Assembly: GCA_031181325.1 (NCBI GenBank)
Contig: JAPSKX010000002.1
Location: forward strand, 1-64,000
Direction of reading: 5' to 3'
DNA: 64,000 bases
Source: Paenibacillus sp.
GTDB lineage: Bacteria > Bacillota > Bacilli > Paenibacillales > YIM-B00363
Position numbers and translations under genes: made by a program
The notes under the pieces: generated by a model
Seen by the model: only the letters and a program-made list of their open reading frames with translations
What the model was told of the DNA's origin: nothing
Databases searched by the model: none
In this document: one piece after another, positions 41,462-50,173 of the stretch
Numbering within the stretch: position 1 is the first letter of the stretch
Layout: every line of letters starts with the position of its first letter

Positions 41462-43944
41462 ACTTGTGGCAGATCGCATGGCGCAACCTGATGCGCCGCA
41501 AGCTCCGCACGCTGCTGACGGTCGTCTCGATCGTCATCGGCGTCGCATCGACGTTCGGCGTCATCGCTTCGGTCGACACCGCGAAGAAGGCGTTCCCGCT
41601 GTACTTGAAGGCGGCGTTCGGCAAAGCGGATTACACCCTCAACGGGACCGAGCCGTACATCTCGCAAGACGTGCTGCACGACGTCGAGCATATCGAAGGC
41701 GCGGCGGCGGTCGCGACGATGATGCAGGCCGCGAATCTCGTTCTCGACAACGACGCCGTCGCCGCGATCCAAAAGCGCGTCGATCTCAAAGGCTACAGCG
41801 CGCTCGATACGCCGCTGACGGGGTATAAGGTCGTCGAAGGCTCGTTGACCGGCGGCGGCGCCGTCATTACGGACCGGACGGCCGGCGTCTGGAACGCCGA
41901 AGTAGGCGATCCCATCACGCTCGAGACCGACGTCGGCATCCAGGACATTCGCATCGACGCGATCGTGCGGTACACGGCCGACCTGATGGGTCCGTCCAGT
42001 TGGACGATGGCGAAGTACCACCCATGGACGGTGGCCGTGCCGCTCGCCAAGGTGCAGGAGTGGTTCGACCGCGAGGGAGAGATCGAGAGCGTGCAGATCA
42101 AGGCGCTGCCCGGCGCGGATGAATCGCTGCTCGAGGCGCGGCTCGACGAGCTGGCCAAGCGGGACGAGAGCGTCTATCTGCAGCCGATCGTTCTCGACGT
42201 CGACGCGCAGTTCAAGGACGCGGACACGTTCTTTCTGGCGCTGTACATCGCCGGATGTCTCGGGATCGCGCTGAGCGCGTTCGTCATTTTCAATAGTCTG
42301 TATGTCAGTATTGGGGAGCGCAAGAACGAATTCGCCGCGCTGAAGACGATCGGGTATACGCCGGAACAGCTGCGCAGGTTCGTGTTGTACGAGGTGATGC
42401 TGTTGTCCGCCGGCGGGACGGCCGCAGGCGTATTGATCGGGTATGGGCTCGCGCTGCTCCTGAAATCCGTCATCTTCATGATCTTCGGCGTGCATGAAGA
42501 CAGCGGCATGGAGCTGGCGCAAGGACTGCTCGTGTCGATCGCCGCCGGCCTTCTCGTGCCGTTCGTCGCGTCCTTGGCGCCGATTCGGAAAGCCGGCAAG
42601 GTGAGCGTCATCGCGGCGTTGAAGGAGGTCCGTTCGGAGAAGTCGAAGCTGCCTCGCTGGCAAGCGCCGTTCGGCGTCGCGCTGATCGCCGCCGCCTTCT
42701 TCGTCAAGCATCTGTTGCTGGTCGTGCCGCTGCTGCTCGGCGTCGCGCTCGTGTTCCCGTACTTGTTCAAGGGGTTCGCGGCGCTGCTGAAGCCGATCTA
42801 TCGCGCGCTGTTCGGCTTCGGCGGCGTCGTCGCGTCGCGCAATCTGGAGCGGAACCTCGGCCGCACCTCGATGACGTCCGTCGTCCTGTGCCTCGGCATC
42901 GCGATGATCTTGCTGATGAGCTCGCTTAATTCGGCGATCATCCAGTCGTACGAGCGGGTCATCCACGCTTCCTACGGCGGGAACCTCGACATCATGCTGC
43001 ATCACGTCGAGCCGACCGACTTGGAAGAGCTGCGAGCGACGGAGGGCGTCGCCGATGCGCAGACGTATCCGCTGCATCTCGCCATCTGGACGCTGGACGC
43101 CAAGAAGCGCATGCTTCCGGTATACGGCGTCGGCGCGGCGTGGATCGACCGCTTCCCGCTGTTCACGGCCGGAGACGAAGCGCAGAGCGCCGTGATCGGC
43201 AGGCTGCGGCCGGAGGAGGTCGCGTTGGATCGAGTGGCCTACCAAGTGTGGGGCGGCCGCGTCGGCGAGTCGATCACGCTCGATACGCTGGACGGACCGC
43301 GTTCGTTCGCAGTCGCCGCCGTCGTCGAGACGATGAAGAACAACGGGTACGGCGCGTTCATGAACGACGGGCATTTCCGAGACAGCTTCGGCCTCAAGTA
43401 CGAGAGGAACGCGCTGGTGTTGAAAGACGCGAGCGTATCGCCGCTGCAGCTTCGGGAGAACGTCTTCGACCGGCTCGGCTCCCGCATCGAATCGATGTTC
43501 GGGCCGGAGGATTGGGTGTCGGTCATCGGCGCGACGTACACCGGCTCATTCAGCGTCGTCAACTTCCTGATCGTTCTTGCGATTCTGATCTCGGGCATCG
43601 GCATCGCTAACACGATGCTGATGAACATTATGGAGCGAATCCGAGAGCTCGGCATGATGCGGGCGGTCGGCGTGACGCGCCGTCAGCTCGTCCGCATGGT
43701 CATGCTGGAAGGGTTCGGGATCGGACTCGCCGCGACCGTCATCGGTTGTATCTTCGGGATGCTGCTGATTTACATGACGTCGACCTTCCTGGAAATCAAT
43801 ACGTTAACGTACCGATTCGGCGTATCGTGGACGATTCTAGGGATCGTCGCCCTGTTCGGGCTGCTCGTCAGCTTGGTCTCCAGCTTTACGCCGGCTTCGA
43901 GAGCCGCGAAAACTCCGTTAAGCGAGGCATTGCGCTATGAATAA
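41458..43944 (+). CDS. FtsX/MacB-type ABC permease
   Basis: An 828-residue permease with two FtsX modules: a helix near residue 20, a large external MacB-like domain, helices from about residue 260 (LALYIAGCLGIALSAFVIFNSLYVSIGERKNEFAALKTIGYTPEQL), a second external domain (about 480-690) and final helices (NFLIVLAILISGIGIANTMLMNIMERIRELGMMRAVG). ATG 41458 overlaps the ATPase stop; the frame is open far upstream on the ATPase's other strand frame but that is not coding. Such double-FtsX permeases extract lipoproteins, peptides or antibiotics from the membrane. Confidence 0.9.
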   Translation: MNLWQIAWRNLMRRKLRTLLTVVSIVIGVASTFGVIASVDTAKKAFPLYLKAAFGKADYTLNGTEPYISQDVLHDVEHIEGAAAVATMMQAANLVLDNDAVAAIQKRVDLKGYSALDTPLTGYKVVEGSLTGGGAVITDRTAGVWNAEVGDPITLETDVGIQDIRIDAIVRYTADLMGPSSWTMAKYHPWTVAVPLAKVQEWFDREGEIESVQIKALPGADESLLEARLDELAKRDESVYLQPIVLDVDAQFKDADTFFLALYIAGCLGIALSAFVIFNSLYVSIGERKNEFAALKTIGYTPEQLRRFVLYEVMLLSAGGTAAGVLIGYGLALLLKSVIFMIFGVHEDSGMELAQGLLVSIAAGLLVPFVASLAPIRKAGKVSVIAALKEVRSEKSKLPRWQAPFGVALIAAAFFVKHLLLVVPLLLGVALVFPYLFKGFAALLKPIYRALFGFGGVVASRNLERNLGRTSMTSVVLCLGIAMILLMSSLNSAIIQSYERVIHASYGGNLDIMLHHVEPTDLEELRATEGVADAQTYPLHLAIWTLDAKKRMLPVYGVGAAWIDRFPLFTAGDEAQSAVIGRLRPEEVALDRVAYQVWGGRVGESITLDTLDGPRSFAVAAVVETMKNNGYGAFMNDGHFRDSFGLKYERNALVLKDASVSPLQLRENVFDRLGSRIESMFGPEDWVSVIGATYTGSFSVVNFLIVLAILISGIGIANTMLMNIMERIRELGMMRAVGVTRRQLVRMVMLEGFGIGLAATVIGCIFGMLLIYMTSTFLEINTLTYRFGVSWTILGIVALFGLLVSLVSSFTPASRAAKTPLSEALRYE

Positions 43945-44743
43945 ACTATGGATCCTACTCACGTCGTTGTCCGTTCTGCTGACCGGCTGCGCCGGGTCGC
44001 AAGCATCTTGGGAAACCGAGGCGGTCGCCGAGACGAGCGATCGCTTGATGGCGGACGCGGTCGAGGCATCGTGGAGCGTCGAAGGCGCCGCCGGCGAGGA
44101 ATCCCGGATTCGAATCGACATCCGGAAGAAGGACGGGACGCCCGTCGAGGCGTTCGACCTCAATCACGAGAAGCTGCTGCACTTGATCGTTGCGAGCGAA
44201 GACCTGTCGTACTTCGCGCATATTCACCCGGAGCATGTCGGGGGCGGCGCCTTCGACGTCGCGAACGTCTTCCCTGCGGGCGGGAAGTACCGCTTGATCG
44301 CGGACTTCAAGCCGACCGGCGGGGATGCGATGACGAAGCTGACGTGGATCGAGGTCGCGGGGGAGCCGGCGCCGGCTGCGGAGGTTCTTCCCAGCGAGAC
44401 GCCGGTCGACGCGGCCGCCGGGAAGCGGGTCGCGTTGACCGCGGAAGGACTGGTCGAGGACGAGGCGGCGACGCTGACGTTCTCGATCGCGGACGAGGCG
44501 TCCGGCGAGCCGATCGCGGACCTGGAGCCGTACCTCGGCGCGATCGGTCACGTCGTCGTGCTGTCGGAGGACGGCGAGCGGTACGTGCACGTGCATGCCG
44601 AGGCCGACCAAGGGACCGGGCCGGACGCGATCTTCGAGGCGACGTTCCCGCAGGCGGGGATCTATAAGATTTGGGGGCAATTCCAACACCGCGGCGAAGT
44701 GTTCACGGCGTCCTATGTCGTGGAGGTTGCGGAACGAACGTAA
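43937..44743 (+). CDS. Lipoprotein with two beta-domains, coupled to the MacB-type transporter
   Basis: A 268-residue lipoprotein: signal peptide with lipobox LLTGC (Cys18), then two related beta-rich domains. The first contains LLHLIVASEDLSYFAHIHPEH and FPAGGKYRLIADFKPTGGD, the second LGAIGHVVVLSEDGERYVHVHAEA and FPQAGIYKIWGQFQ. The paired H-x-H segments resemble periplasmic copper/heavy-metal-associated proteins. It starts 8 bases inside the permease gene, so synthesis is coupled. It could be the extracytoplasmic partner or cargo of the transporter. Substrate and metal binding are inference. Confidence 0.78.
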   Translation: MNKLWILLTSLSVLLTGCAGSQASWETEAVAETSDRLMADAVEASWSVEGAAGEESRIRIDIRKKDGTPVEAFDLNHEKLLHLIVASEDLSYFAHIHPEHVGGGAFDVANVFPAGGKYRLIADFKPTGGDAMTKLTWIEVAGEPAPAAEVLPSETPVDAAAGKRVALTAEGLVEDEAATLTFSIADEASGEPIADLEPYLGAIGHVVVLSEDGERYVHVHAEADQGTGPDAIFEATFPQAGIYKIWGQFQHRGEVFTASYVVEVAERT

Positions 44744-44763
44744 AGAAGGACGGGAATCCGATA

Positions 44764-44801
44764 AGCAGGGCGGGCCGATGATACGGTTCGCTCTGCTTTT
44801 T
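44764..44801 (+). terminator. Terminator of the MacB-type operon
   Basis: AGCAGGGCG (44764-44772) pairs with CGCTCTGCT (44789-44797) with one mismatch, followed by T5. Confidence 0.65.
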
Positions 44802-44842
44802 CGGCGATTCAGGTTATACTGGTAGGATAAGGAGGAGTTACC

Positions 44843-45166
44843 ATGCCCATGATCACTGTGACGGGGAAAGAGACTTTCGCCGTCGAAGAAGGAAAGAAGC
44901 TTGTGCTTGCGCTCGAGGACAACGGCGTGGATATCCTGCACCGTTGCGGCGGCAACGCCAGGTGCACGACATGCCGCGTAGAGGTGCTCGAGGGCGATGC
45001 GGGCCCGATCGGCGAGGCGGAAGCGGCCTTGCTGGCGGCGAAGGGGATCGCGGAAGAGAACGTTCGCCTCTCGTGCCAAATTCGCGTCGCGTCCGACTTG
45101 ACCGTGAAGCCGTTGATGACAGCCTCGGAAACCGGGATGGAGCCCGGGACGAGACCGCAGGAATAG
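44843..45166 (+). CDS. Plant-type [2Fe-2S] ferredoxin
   Basis: A 107-residue ferredoxin. The cluster ligands are Cys35, Cys41, Cys44 (RCGGNARCTTC) and Cys78 (LSCQI), the C-x5-C-x2-C...C pattern of plant/adrenodoxin-type [2Fe-2S] proteins. It carries single electrons in the cytoplasm; partner unknown. AAGGAGGAG precedes ATG 44843, and a TATACT box lies at 44815-44820. Monocistronic between terminators. Confidence 0.9.
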   Translation: MPMITVTGKETFAVEEGKKLVLALEDNGVDILHRCGGNARCTTCRVEVLEGDAGPIGEAEAALLAAKGIAEENVRLSCQIRVASDLTVKPLMTASETGMEPGTRPQE

Positions 45167-45180
45167 CCGCGATTCTGCCG

Positions 45181-45207
45181 AGCCTCAGGGAAACCTGAGG
45201 CTTTGCG
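45181..45207 (+). terminator. Terminator after the ferredoxin gene
   Basis: AGCCTCAGG (45181-45189), loop GAAA, CCTGAGGCT (45194-45202), then TTTG. Confidence 0.75.
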
Positions 45208-45267
45208 CGCGGTTCGGAACGAATCGGACGTTCCGTTCGTCTATGAAAGCGAGGAGGTTCGAGACGG

Positions 45268-45492
45268 ATGCGAATGCGGATGACTTGGCACAAAAAGCAG
45301 GCGCCGAAGCCTATGAAATGGCTGTTCGGTCTGATCGTCGGCGCGTTCTTCGCCGCATTGATCGGGTTGACGCTTTGGGTCTTAGGTTCCCCCGTTCCGA
45401 TCGTGACCGAGAGGGAAATTCCTGTGAACGAGAAGCGGGTTTATTTCGAAGAGGGCAGTTCAAGAGCCGAGTTGTATTGGACCAGTCCATAG
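45268..45492 (+). CDS. Small single-pass membrane protein, paralogue of 32895
   Basis: A 74-residue protein with basic N-terminus (MTWHKKQAPKPMKW), one membrane helix (LFGLIVGAFFAALIGLTLWV) and the motif SPVPIVTEREIPV before a polar tail. It matches the layout and key segments of the protein at 32895 although the surroundings differ. GAGGAGG lies upstream of ATG 45268, and ATG 45280 starts at the shared MTW. Function unknown. It is followed 23 bases later by a methyltransferase gene. Confidence 0.7.
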   Translation: MRMRMTWHKKQAPKPMKWLFGLIVGAFFAALIGLTLWVLGSPVPIVTEREIPVNEKRVYFEEGSSRAELYWTSP

Positions 45493-45515
45493 GGCCATTC
45501 CAGGGAGGTCGGGGA

Positions 45516-46310
45516 ATGCATTTGCAAGAGAAGCTGGCAAGGGCGAATAAAGCGGCATGGGAAACGAAGGCGTATCAAGCTTGGGCGAGCGCTTACGGTA
45601 CACCCGAGGAGCTGGCGGCGGAGCTGAAGCGTACGGGCGGGCACCTATTGCGATATTGGTCGAAGTATATCGGGGACCCCGCGGGCAAGCGGGTGCTCAA
45701 TCTGCTCGGTTCCCATGGTCGGAAGGCGATAGCCTTGGCGCTGCTCGGCGCCGACGTTACGGTCGTGGACATCTCCGAAGAAAACAAGCGGTACGCGACC
45801 CGAGTCGCCGCCGCGGCGGGCGTGAAGCTCGACTATGTATGCTCGGACGCGGTAACCATCCCGGACGAAGCCGCCTTGGGCGAATTCGATCTCGTTCTGA
45901 TGGAGTTCGGCGTATTGCATTATTTCGCGGAATTGAGCCCGATCTTCTCGGTCGTCCGTCGCAGACTGCGCCCGCGCGGCCGGTATTTGTTGACGGATTT
46001 CCATCCCTTCGCTCGCGCTTGGGCGCGAACGACGAATGTGACGGAGCCTGACGGGAATTATTTCGACGACTCGGTACGAGAAGGCGACGTCGCGTTCGCG
46101 AAGCTGTTGCCGGAGGGCGAGAGGGAAGGGCTGCGGCAAGTGCTCGTGCGGGGTTGGACCGTCGGCGAGATCGTTACCGCGGTCGCGTCGGAGGGATTGT
46201 TCATTCGCGCCTTCGAGGAGATCCCGAGCTCGGCAAACCCTGGCATTCCGGAGTTTTACACGCTTGCAGCCGATAAGATAGAGGTGCCGCTGCCCCCGTT
46301 GCACCCATAG
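45516..46310 (+). CDS. Class I SAM-dependent methyltransferase
   Basis: A 264-residue Rossmann-fold methyltransferase: motif I VLNLLGSHGRKAIALALLGADVTVVD (atypical, LLGSHG in place of the usual GxGxG), acidic loop VVDISEENKRYA, motif II/post I DYVCSDAVTIP, and FDLVLMEFGVLHYF. This type of small-molecule methyltransferase is common in Firmicutes; substrate unknown. GGGAGG 7 bases before ATG 45516 fixes the start; an upstream extension would overlap the small membrane protein gene. Confidence 0.85.
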   Translation: MHLQEKLARANKAAWETKAYQAWASAYGTPEELAAELKRTGGHLLRYWSKYIGDPAGKRVLNLLGSHGRKAIALALLGADVTVVDISEENKRYATRVAAAAGVKLDYVCSDAVTIPDEAALGEFDLVLMEFGVLHYFAELSPIFSVVRRRLRPRGRYLLTDFHPFARAWARTTNVTEPDGNYFDDSVREGDVAFAKLLPEGEREGLRQVLVRGWTVGEIVTAVASEGLFIRAFEEIPSSANPGIPEFYTLAADKIEVPLPPLHP

Positions 46311-46328
46311 CCGCGGCATGGGGTTATT

Positions 46329-46439
46329 CTACATCAACTTCTCATCCGACGTCTTCTTCGACGCGGAGGTTCGGTTGCGTACGTTCAGCTTGGAATAGAT
46401 ACTCGATAAATCGTTCTCGCCGTCCGCGTCCGTCTTGCG
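46329..46439 (-). pseudogene. Remnant of a LuxR-type HTH C-terminus
   Basis: On the minus strand, directly behind and in the same frame as the stop of the regulator gene at 46440, the sequence reads NDLSSIYSKLNVRNRTSASKK and ends at a stop at 46329. I-x-x-K-L-x-V-x-N-R-T is the end of a NarL/LuxR HTH. The intact regulator already has its own such segment (ILNKLQVSDRHEA), so this is the tail of a second, lost regulator gene. Confidence 0.5.
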
Positions 46440-47075
46440 TTAGTCCGCGCGGTCGGACCGATAGGAACGGACTAACCGCCGCGCCTCGTGTCGATCCGAC
46501 ACCTGGAGCTTGTTTAAGATGTTCGCGACATGGTTGGCGACCGTCTTCGCGCTCAGGCGGAGCCGCGCGGCGATCTCCGCGTTGCCGGCGCCGTCGGCGA
46601 TATAGCCCAGCACCTCCCGCTCGCGCCCGGTCAACCGATCGGCGAACGGCTCCGGCGGTTTGTCCTCGAAGAAGCCCGCGAGGCGCGTCGCGACCTCCGC
46701 CCCGAATACGGCGCTGCCGCCGCCCACCATGCGGATGGATTGCAGCAGCTCCGCGCCGTCGGCTTCCTTCAGCATGTATCCCCGCGCACCGGCCTTCATC
46801 GCCGCGAATATCGACTTGTCGTCCTTATGCATGGACAAGATCAGAATGCGCAGCTCGGGCAGCCGCGCCTTCAGCCGCTCGGTCACCTCGATGCCGTTGA
46901 AGTCCGGCAGCCGCAGGTCGAGCAGCAGCACGTCCGGCCGGAGCGTCTCGGCGAGACGGATCGCTTCGGCGCCGGTGCCGGCTTCGCCGACGACGATCAA
47001 GTCCTCCGTCGCCTCGAGCAGATTGCGTACGCCGCTGCGAAATAACGGATGATCGTCTGCAATGACGATATTCAT
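46440..47075 (-). CDS. NarL/LuxR-type response regulator
   Basis: A 211-residue regulator: receiver with acidic ADDH pocket, phospho-acceptor Asp53 in LLLDLRLPDFNG and Lys in YMLKEADG, then LuxR HTH (LTGREREVLGYIADGAGNAEIAARLRLSAKTVANHV). ATG 47075 overlaps the kinase stop by ATGA; the long open frame upstream lies inside the kinase gene and is not coding. Its partner is the 47072 kinase. Target genes are unknown. Confidence 0.92.
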   Translation of the reverse strand: MNIVIADDHPLFRSGVRNLLEATEDLIVVGEAGTGAEAIRLAETLRPDVLLLDLRLPDFNGIEVTERLKARLPELRILILSMHKDDKSIFAAMKAGARGYMLKEADGAELLQSIRMVGGGSAVFGAEVATRLAGFFEDKPPEPFADRLTGREREVLGYIADGAGNAEIAARLRLSAKTVANHVANILNKLQVSDRHEARRLVRSYRSDRAD

Positions 47076-49303
47076 GATGCGCTCACGCTTCCTTCCTTCA
47101 TGTTCACAGGCAATTCGGCGGATACGATCGTCCCTCCGCCGGGGCGCCGCACTACGGCGCAATGTCCGCCGAGCTCCGCCGCGCGTTCGCGCATCGATTC
47201 GATGCCGATGCCGCCGCGAAGCCGGCCCGCGGCGCCCGGCCGCCGGTCGATGCCGACGCCGTCGTCCGTCACCTCGACCGCGAACCGGCCGCGGTCGTTC
47301 CACTCGAGCCGGACGGAGCACGTCGTCGCGCGGGCGTGCCGCACGACGTTGGCGAGCGCCTCGGTCGCGATGCGGTAGGCGGCGACCTCGACGGCGGCCG
47401 GGAGAGGCGGCAGCGCGTCCGGCGCGTCAAGCACGATCCGCAGCCGCGGCGCTGTCTCCGCGCGTGCGTCCGGCGCCTCGCCTTCGCCGCGGCTGCCTTC
47501 GCCGCCGTCGACGCGGCTGCCTTCGCCGCCGTAGACGGGAACGCCGAGCTCGCGAATGCGCGCTCGCAGCGCGCCGACGAGTCCCAGCTCCTCCAGCGCG
47601 GCGGGGCGCATATCGTGCACGAGGGCGCGGATATCCTCCACCGTGGAGCGAATCACGCGGCGCAGATCCGCAAGCAGCGCGGCGGCCTTCTCGGGGTCGC
47701 GCCGTACGTACATCTCCGCGGCGGTCGCGTTCAGGCCCAACGACGCGAGGCGCGGCGCGAGCTCGTCGTGCAGGTTGCGCCGGATGTGCCGCCGCTCCTC
47801 CTCCCGCGCTAATACGAGTTTCTCTCTCGAGAGCTGCAGGTCTTCCGCAAGCAGCTTCATGCCCCGCGTCATCGAATAGTTGTCCACGATCGGTCCCGCA
47901 TGGCCGAGCAGCACGTCTAGCAGCCGATGGTCCTCCGCGGTGAACGGCTCCCCGGGCCGCGGCGCGGCCAACAAGGTCCCGGACGTCTTCCCGCCGTGCA
48001 AAATATCGAAGGCGAGCGGCTCGCCCGAAGGCGGCGCCCCGCTCGCCGCGACGAGCCGATCCGCCCCGCCGACTTCGATCGCGATCGCGGCGTAGGGGAT
48101 GCGCAGCGACGTCCTCGCGAACGAAGCCACGGTGTCCAGCATCGCCTCCGGGGGCATCGGGCGAGCGAGCAAGCGCCTCAGCTCCGCGAGCGTCCCGTAC
48201 GGGTCGTCGTGCCGCCCCTTCAGCAACCGCTTCGCGAGCCGCTGCAGCCGCTCGCGAAGCGGAGCGAACGCGATCGCAACGATCGCGGTCGACAGCAGCG
48301 AGGGGAAGAAGTCGTCCTCGGCGCGAAACCATCGCCCGAAGTAGTAGATCGAGAAGCTGTACAGCGCCAAGATGCAGACGGTCAAAGAGGCGTACAAGAC
48401 AGTGCGATAGACGACGGGATCGACGTCCCACAGCCGTCTGCGAAGCACCGCCAGCGCCAGCGTCGCGGGGATGGCGAGCAGGAACAAGTGCAGCATTGCA
48501 TTCAGATATACGTACGACATCGGCGTCACGAGCAGCTCGGACGCGAACAGCAGGCTGATCGCGAGGAAGGAGACGAAGCCGACGGCCATGCCGTACAGCA
48601 CCCACTTCGACTGCTGCCGCTGCTCCGGGGCGGACCGATGACGGTACCGGTACGCCTGCGTCCACAGCGTCGAGGCGATCGGCAGGAGGAACACCGTCAC
48701 CTGCCAGACGAGCGGCCACCCGGAATGATCCAGCGCGGAGTCCGGCCAGCCGAGCTTCGCCAGCTTCACGGCGGCGAACAGCGCGACGGGAGCGGCGGCC
48801 GATCGGGAGACGAGGCGGCCGTCGGGGAACAGGGTGAAGAATGCGAAGAGCGATACCCATCCGACCGCATCGAGCGCGGCGACGGCGGTCGGCAAGGCGC
48901 CGCGTCCGGCCGTTGCGACGTACAGCAGCGACGGGAACGTCGCGCCGAGCGAGGTCAGCATGACCGCGGCGAGCCGCGCCATCCGTTCGCGCCGGGCTTG
49001 CGCCAACAGGATGAGCGCGATCGCGAAGAACGTCGCCGTAAAGCCGACGTCGATCGCGACGAAGGACAATGCATAGGCGCCGACCGACAAGCCGTAGGCG
49101 CGCAGCGCGCTCTCGGTCGTCGGCGGAGCGGGGCCGATCCCTTCTCCGCAGCCTTGCAGGAGACAATCGGACGCGAGCCGCTCGAAATAATCGGGAATGA
49201 AAGTGAGGTACGCCGTCATGACCGCAAGGCAGAAGAGCAGGACGGCGGGAGAGGAGAGGCGTCGGAGCAGTCGTCCTCCGGCCGCTGCGTCGGGCAAGGT
49301 CAT
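47072..49303 (-). CDS. NarL-type sensor histidine kinase with GAF domain
   Basis: A 743-residue kinase: about ten hydrophobic helices in the first 340 residues, a GAF-like domain (about 385-520), HisKA_3 with HIRRNLHDELAPRLASLG, and HATPase_c (ATEALANVVRHARATTC; VTDDGVGID). A tandem repeat GGEGSRVDGGEGSRGEGE sits in the loop between HisKA and HATPase, a region normally short and presumably of recent origin. ATG 49303 is preferred because AAAGGA (49313-49318) is 9 bases upstream; ATG 49312 is too close to it. Confidence 0.87.
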   Translation of the reverse strand: MTLPDAAAGGRLLRRLSSPAVLLFCLAVMTAYLTFIPDYFERLASDCLLQGCGEGIGPAPPTTESALRAYGLSVGAYALSFVAIDVGFTATFFAIALILLAQARRERMARLAAVMLTSLGATFPSLLYVATAGRGALPTAVAALDAVGWVSLFAFFTLFPDGRLVSRSAAAPVALFAAVKLAKLGWPDSALDHSGWPLVWQVTVFLLPIASTLWTQAYRYRHRSAPEQRQQSKWVLYGMAVGFVSFLAISLLFASELLVTPMSYVYLNAMLHLFLLAIPATLALAVLRRRLWDVDPVVYRTVLYASLTVCILALYSFSIYYFGRWFRAEDDFFPSLLSTAIVAIAFAPLRERLQRLAKRLLKGRHDDPYGTLAELRRLLARPMPPEAMLDTVASFARTSLRIPYAAIAIEVGGADRLVAASGAPPSGEPLAFDILHGGKTSGTLLAAPRPGEPFTAEDHRLLDVLLGHAGPIVDNYSMTRGMKLLAEDLQLSREKLVLAREEERRHIRRNLHDELAPRLASLGLNATAAEMYVRRDPEKAAALLADLRRVIRSTVEDIRALVHDMRPAALEELGLVGALRARIRELGVPVYGGEGSRVDGGEGSRGEGEAPDARAETAPRLRIVLDAPDALPPLPAAVEVAAYRIATEALANVVRHARATTCSVRLEWNDRGRFAVEVTDDGVGIDRRPGAAGRLRGGIGIESMRERAAELGGHCAVVRRPGGGTIVSAELPVNMKEGSVSAS

Positions 49304-49534
49304 ATGCGGCATTCCTTTCCGTACGGGGAAGTAGCTTCTGAACCTATTGTACCAACTCCCGCGAGGACTGAATAGGAAGGAACGGCGTATTTCCCGCCGG
49401 ACCCGGGAATCGTCCCGGGATGACCTAACGCGATTCCCGGACGAAACAGGTCGAGTACGCTCTGGCGGCCGTGACGATGCACGCGATACGATGAAGCCGA
49501 GGAAAGCGAAACACAAGGGAGCGTGGAGCGAACC

Positions 49535-50101
49535 ATGCATTGGGAACGAATCGTACGATGGTTGGGACTCGGCTGCGTCGCCGCGGGCGTCTCGCGGATG
49601 GGCATGACGCCGACGAGCATGATCTGGGGCTTCAACAGCGGACCGGAGCTCGCCTGCGGCTTGACGGCATGCATCTTGATGTCCTTCGTCACCTTCGCCT
49701 TCTTCCTCGTACAGTCGAAGGAGACCGGAGTCCTCGGCGCTGTTACCGTAACGGCGATCGCGCTGGGCAATCTGCTGACCGCCGCCGTGCTGTGGGGGTA
49801 CTTGGTGTACGGCGAATTCGGGGACGAGAACAACCTGCTGAGCAGCGTAACGGGGCTTGTATCGTCGGCCGGCGTCCTCGGCGGCGCGTTGCTGCTCGCG
49901 ATTCTCACGTGGCGGGCGAAGGTGTTCCCGCGAGCGGCGGCGTACGGATTGCTCGGCATGTTAGCGTCGATGGCGCTGCCGTGGACGGAATGGTTCGCCT
50001 TCTTCTGGGGGTTGTCCTACGTCATTATGGGGTACTGCATCTGGACGGGGAAGCTGGGGCGCCCGTTGTCCGCGCAAGCGACGGCGGGGTTATCCGCATA
50101 A
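49535..50101 (+). CDS. Hypothetical multi-pass membrane protein
   Basis: A 188-residue protein with about six hydrophobic helices (for example LACGLTACILMSFVTFAFFLV and GVLGGALLLAILTW). No recognised domain. Start ATG 49535 with AAGGGAG at 49515-49521 (or GTG 49523) upstream. It is divergent from the kinase/regulator pair and could be a target of it. A perfect terminator follows the stop. Confidence 0.7.
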   Translation: MHWERIVRWLGLGCVAAGVSRMGMTPTSMIWGFNSGPELACGLTACILMSFVTFAFFLVQSKETGVLGAVTVTAIALGNLLTAAVLWGYLVYGEFGDENNLLSSVTGLVSSAGVLGGALLLAILTWRAKVFPRAAAYGLLGMLASMALPWTEWFAFFWGLSYVIMGYCIWTGKLGRPLSAQATAGLSA

Positions 50102-50111
50102 CGGAACGGTC

Positions 50112-50146
50112 AAGGGGCCGACTCGAACCGAGTCGGCCCCTTCGTC
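50112..50146 (+). terminator. Perfect hairpin terminator
   Basis: AAGGGGCCGACTCG (50112-50125), 3-base loop, CGAGTCGGCCCCTT (50129-50142): a 14-bp perfect stem. The T run is short. Confidence 0.75.
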
Positions 50147-50173
50147 GCGAGAACCAGCCGTCGTCGCGCGCAG

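Noticed and set aside
45203-45247. TTTGCGCG upstream of the small membrane protein gene at 45268, as a fourth ComA-like site
   Set aside because: Single copy only, none 21 bp away, and no TATRAT box 28 bp downstream; it is the tail of the ferredoxin terminator.
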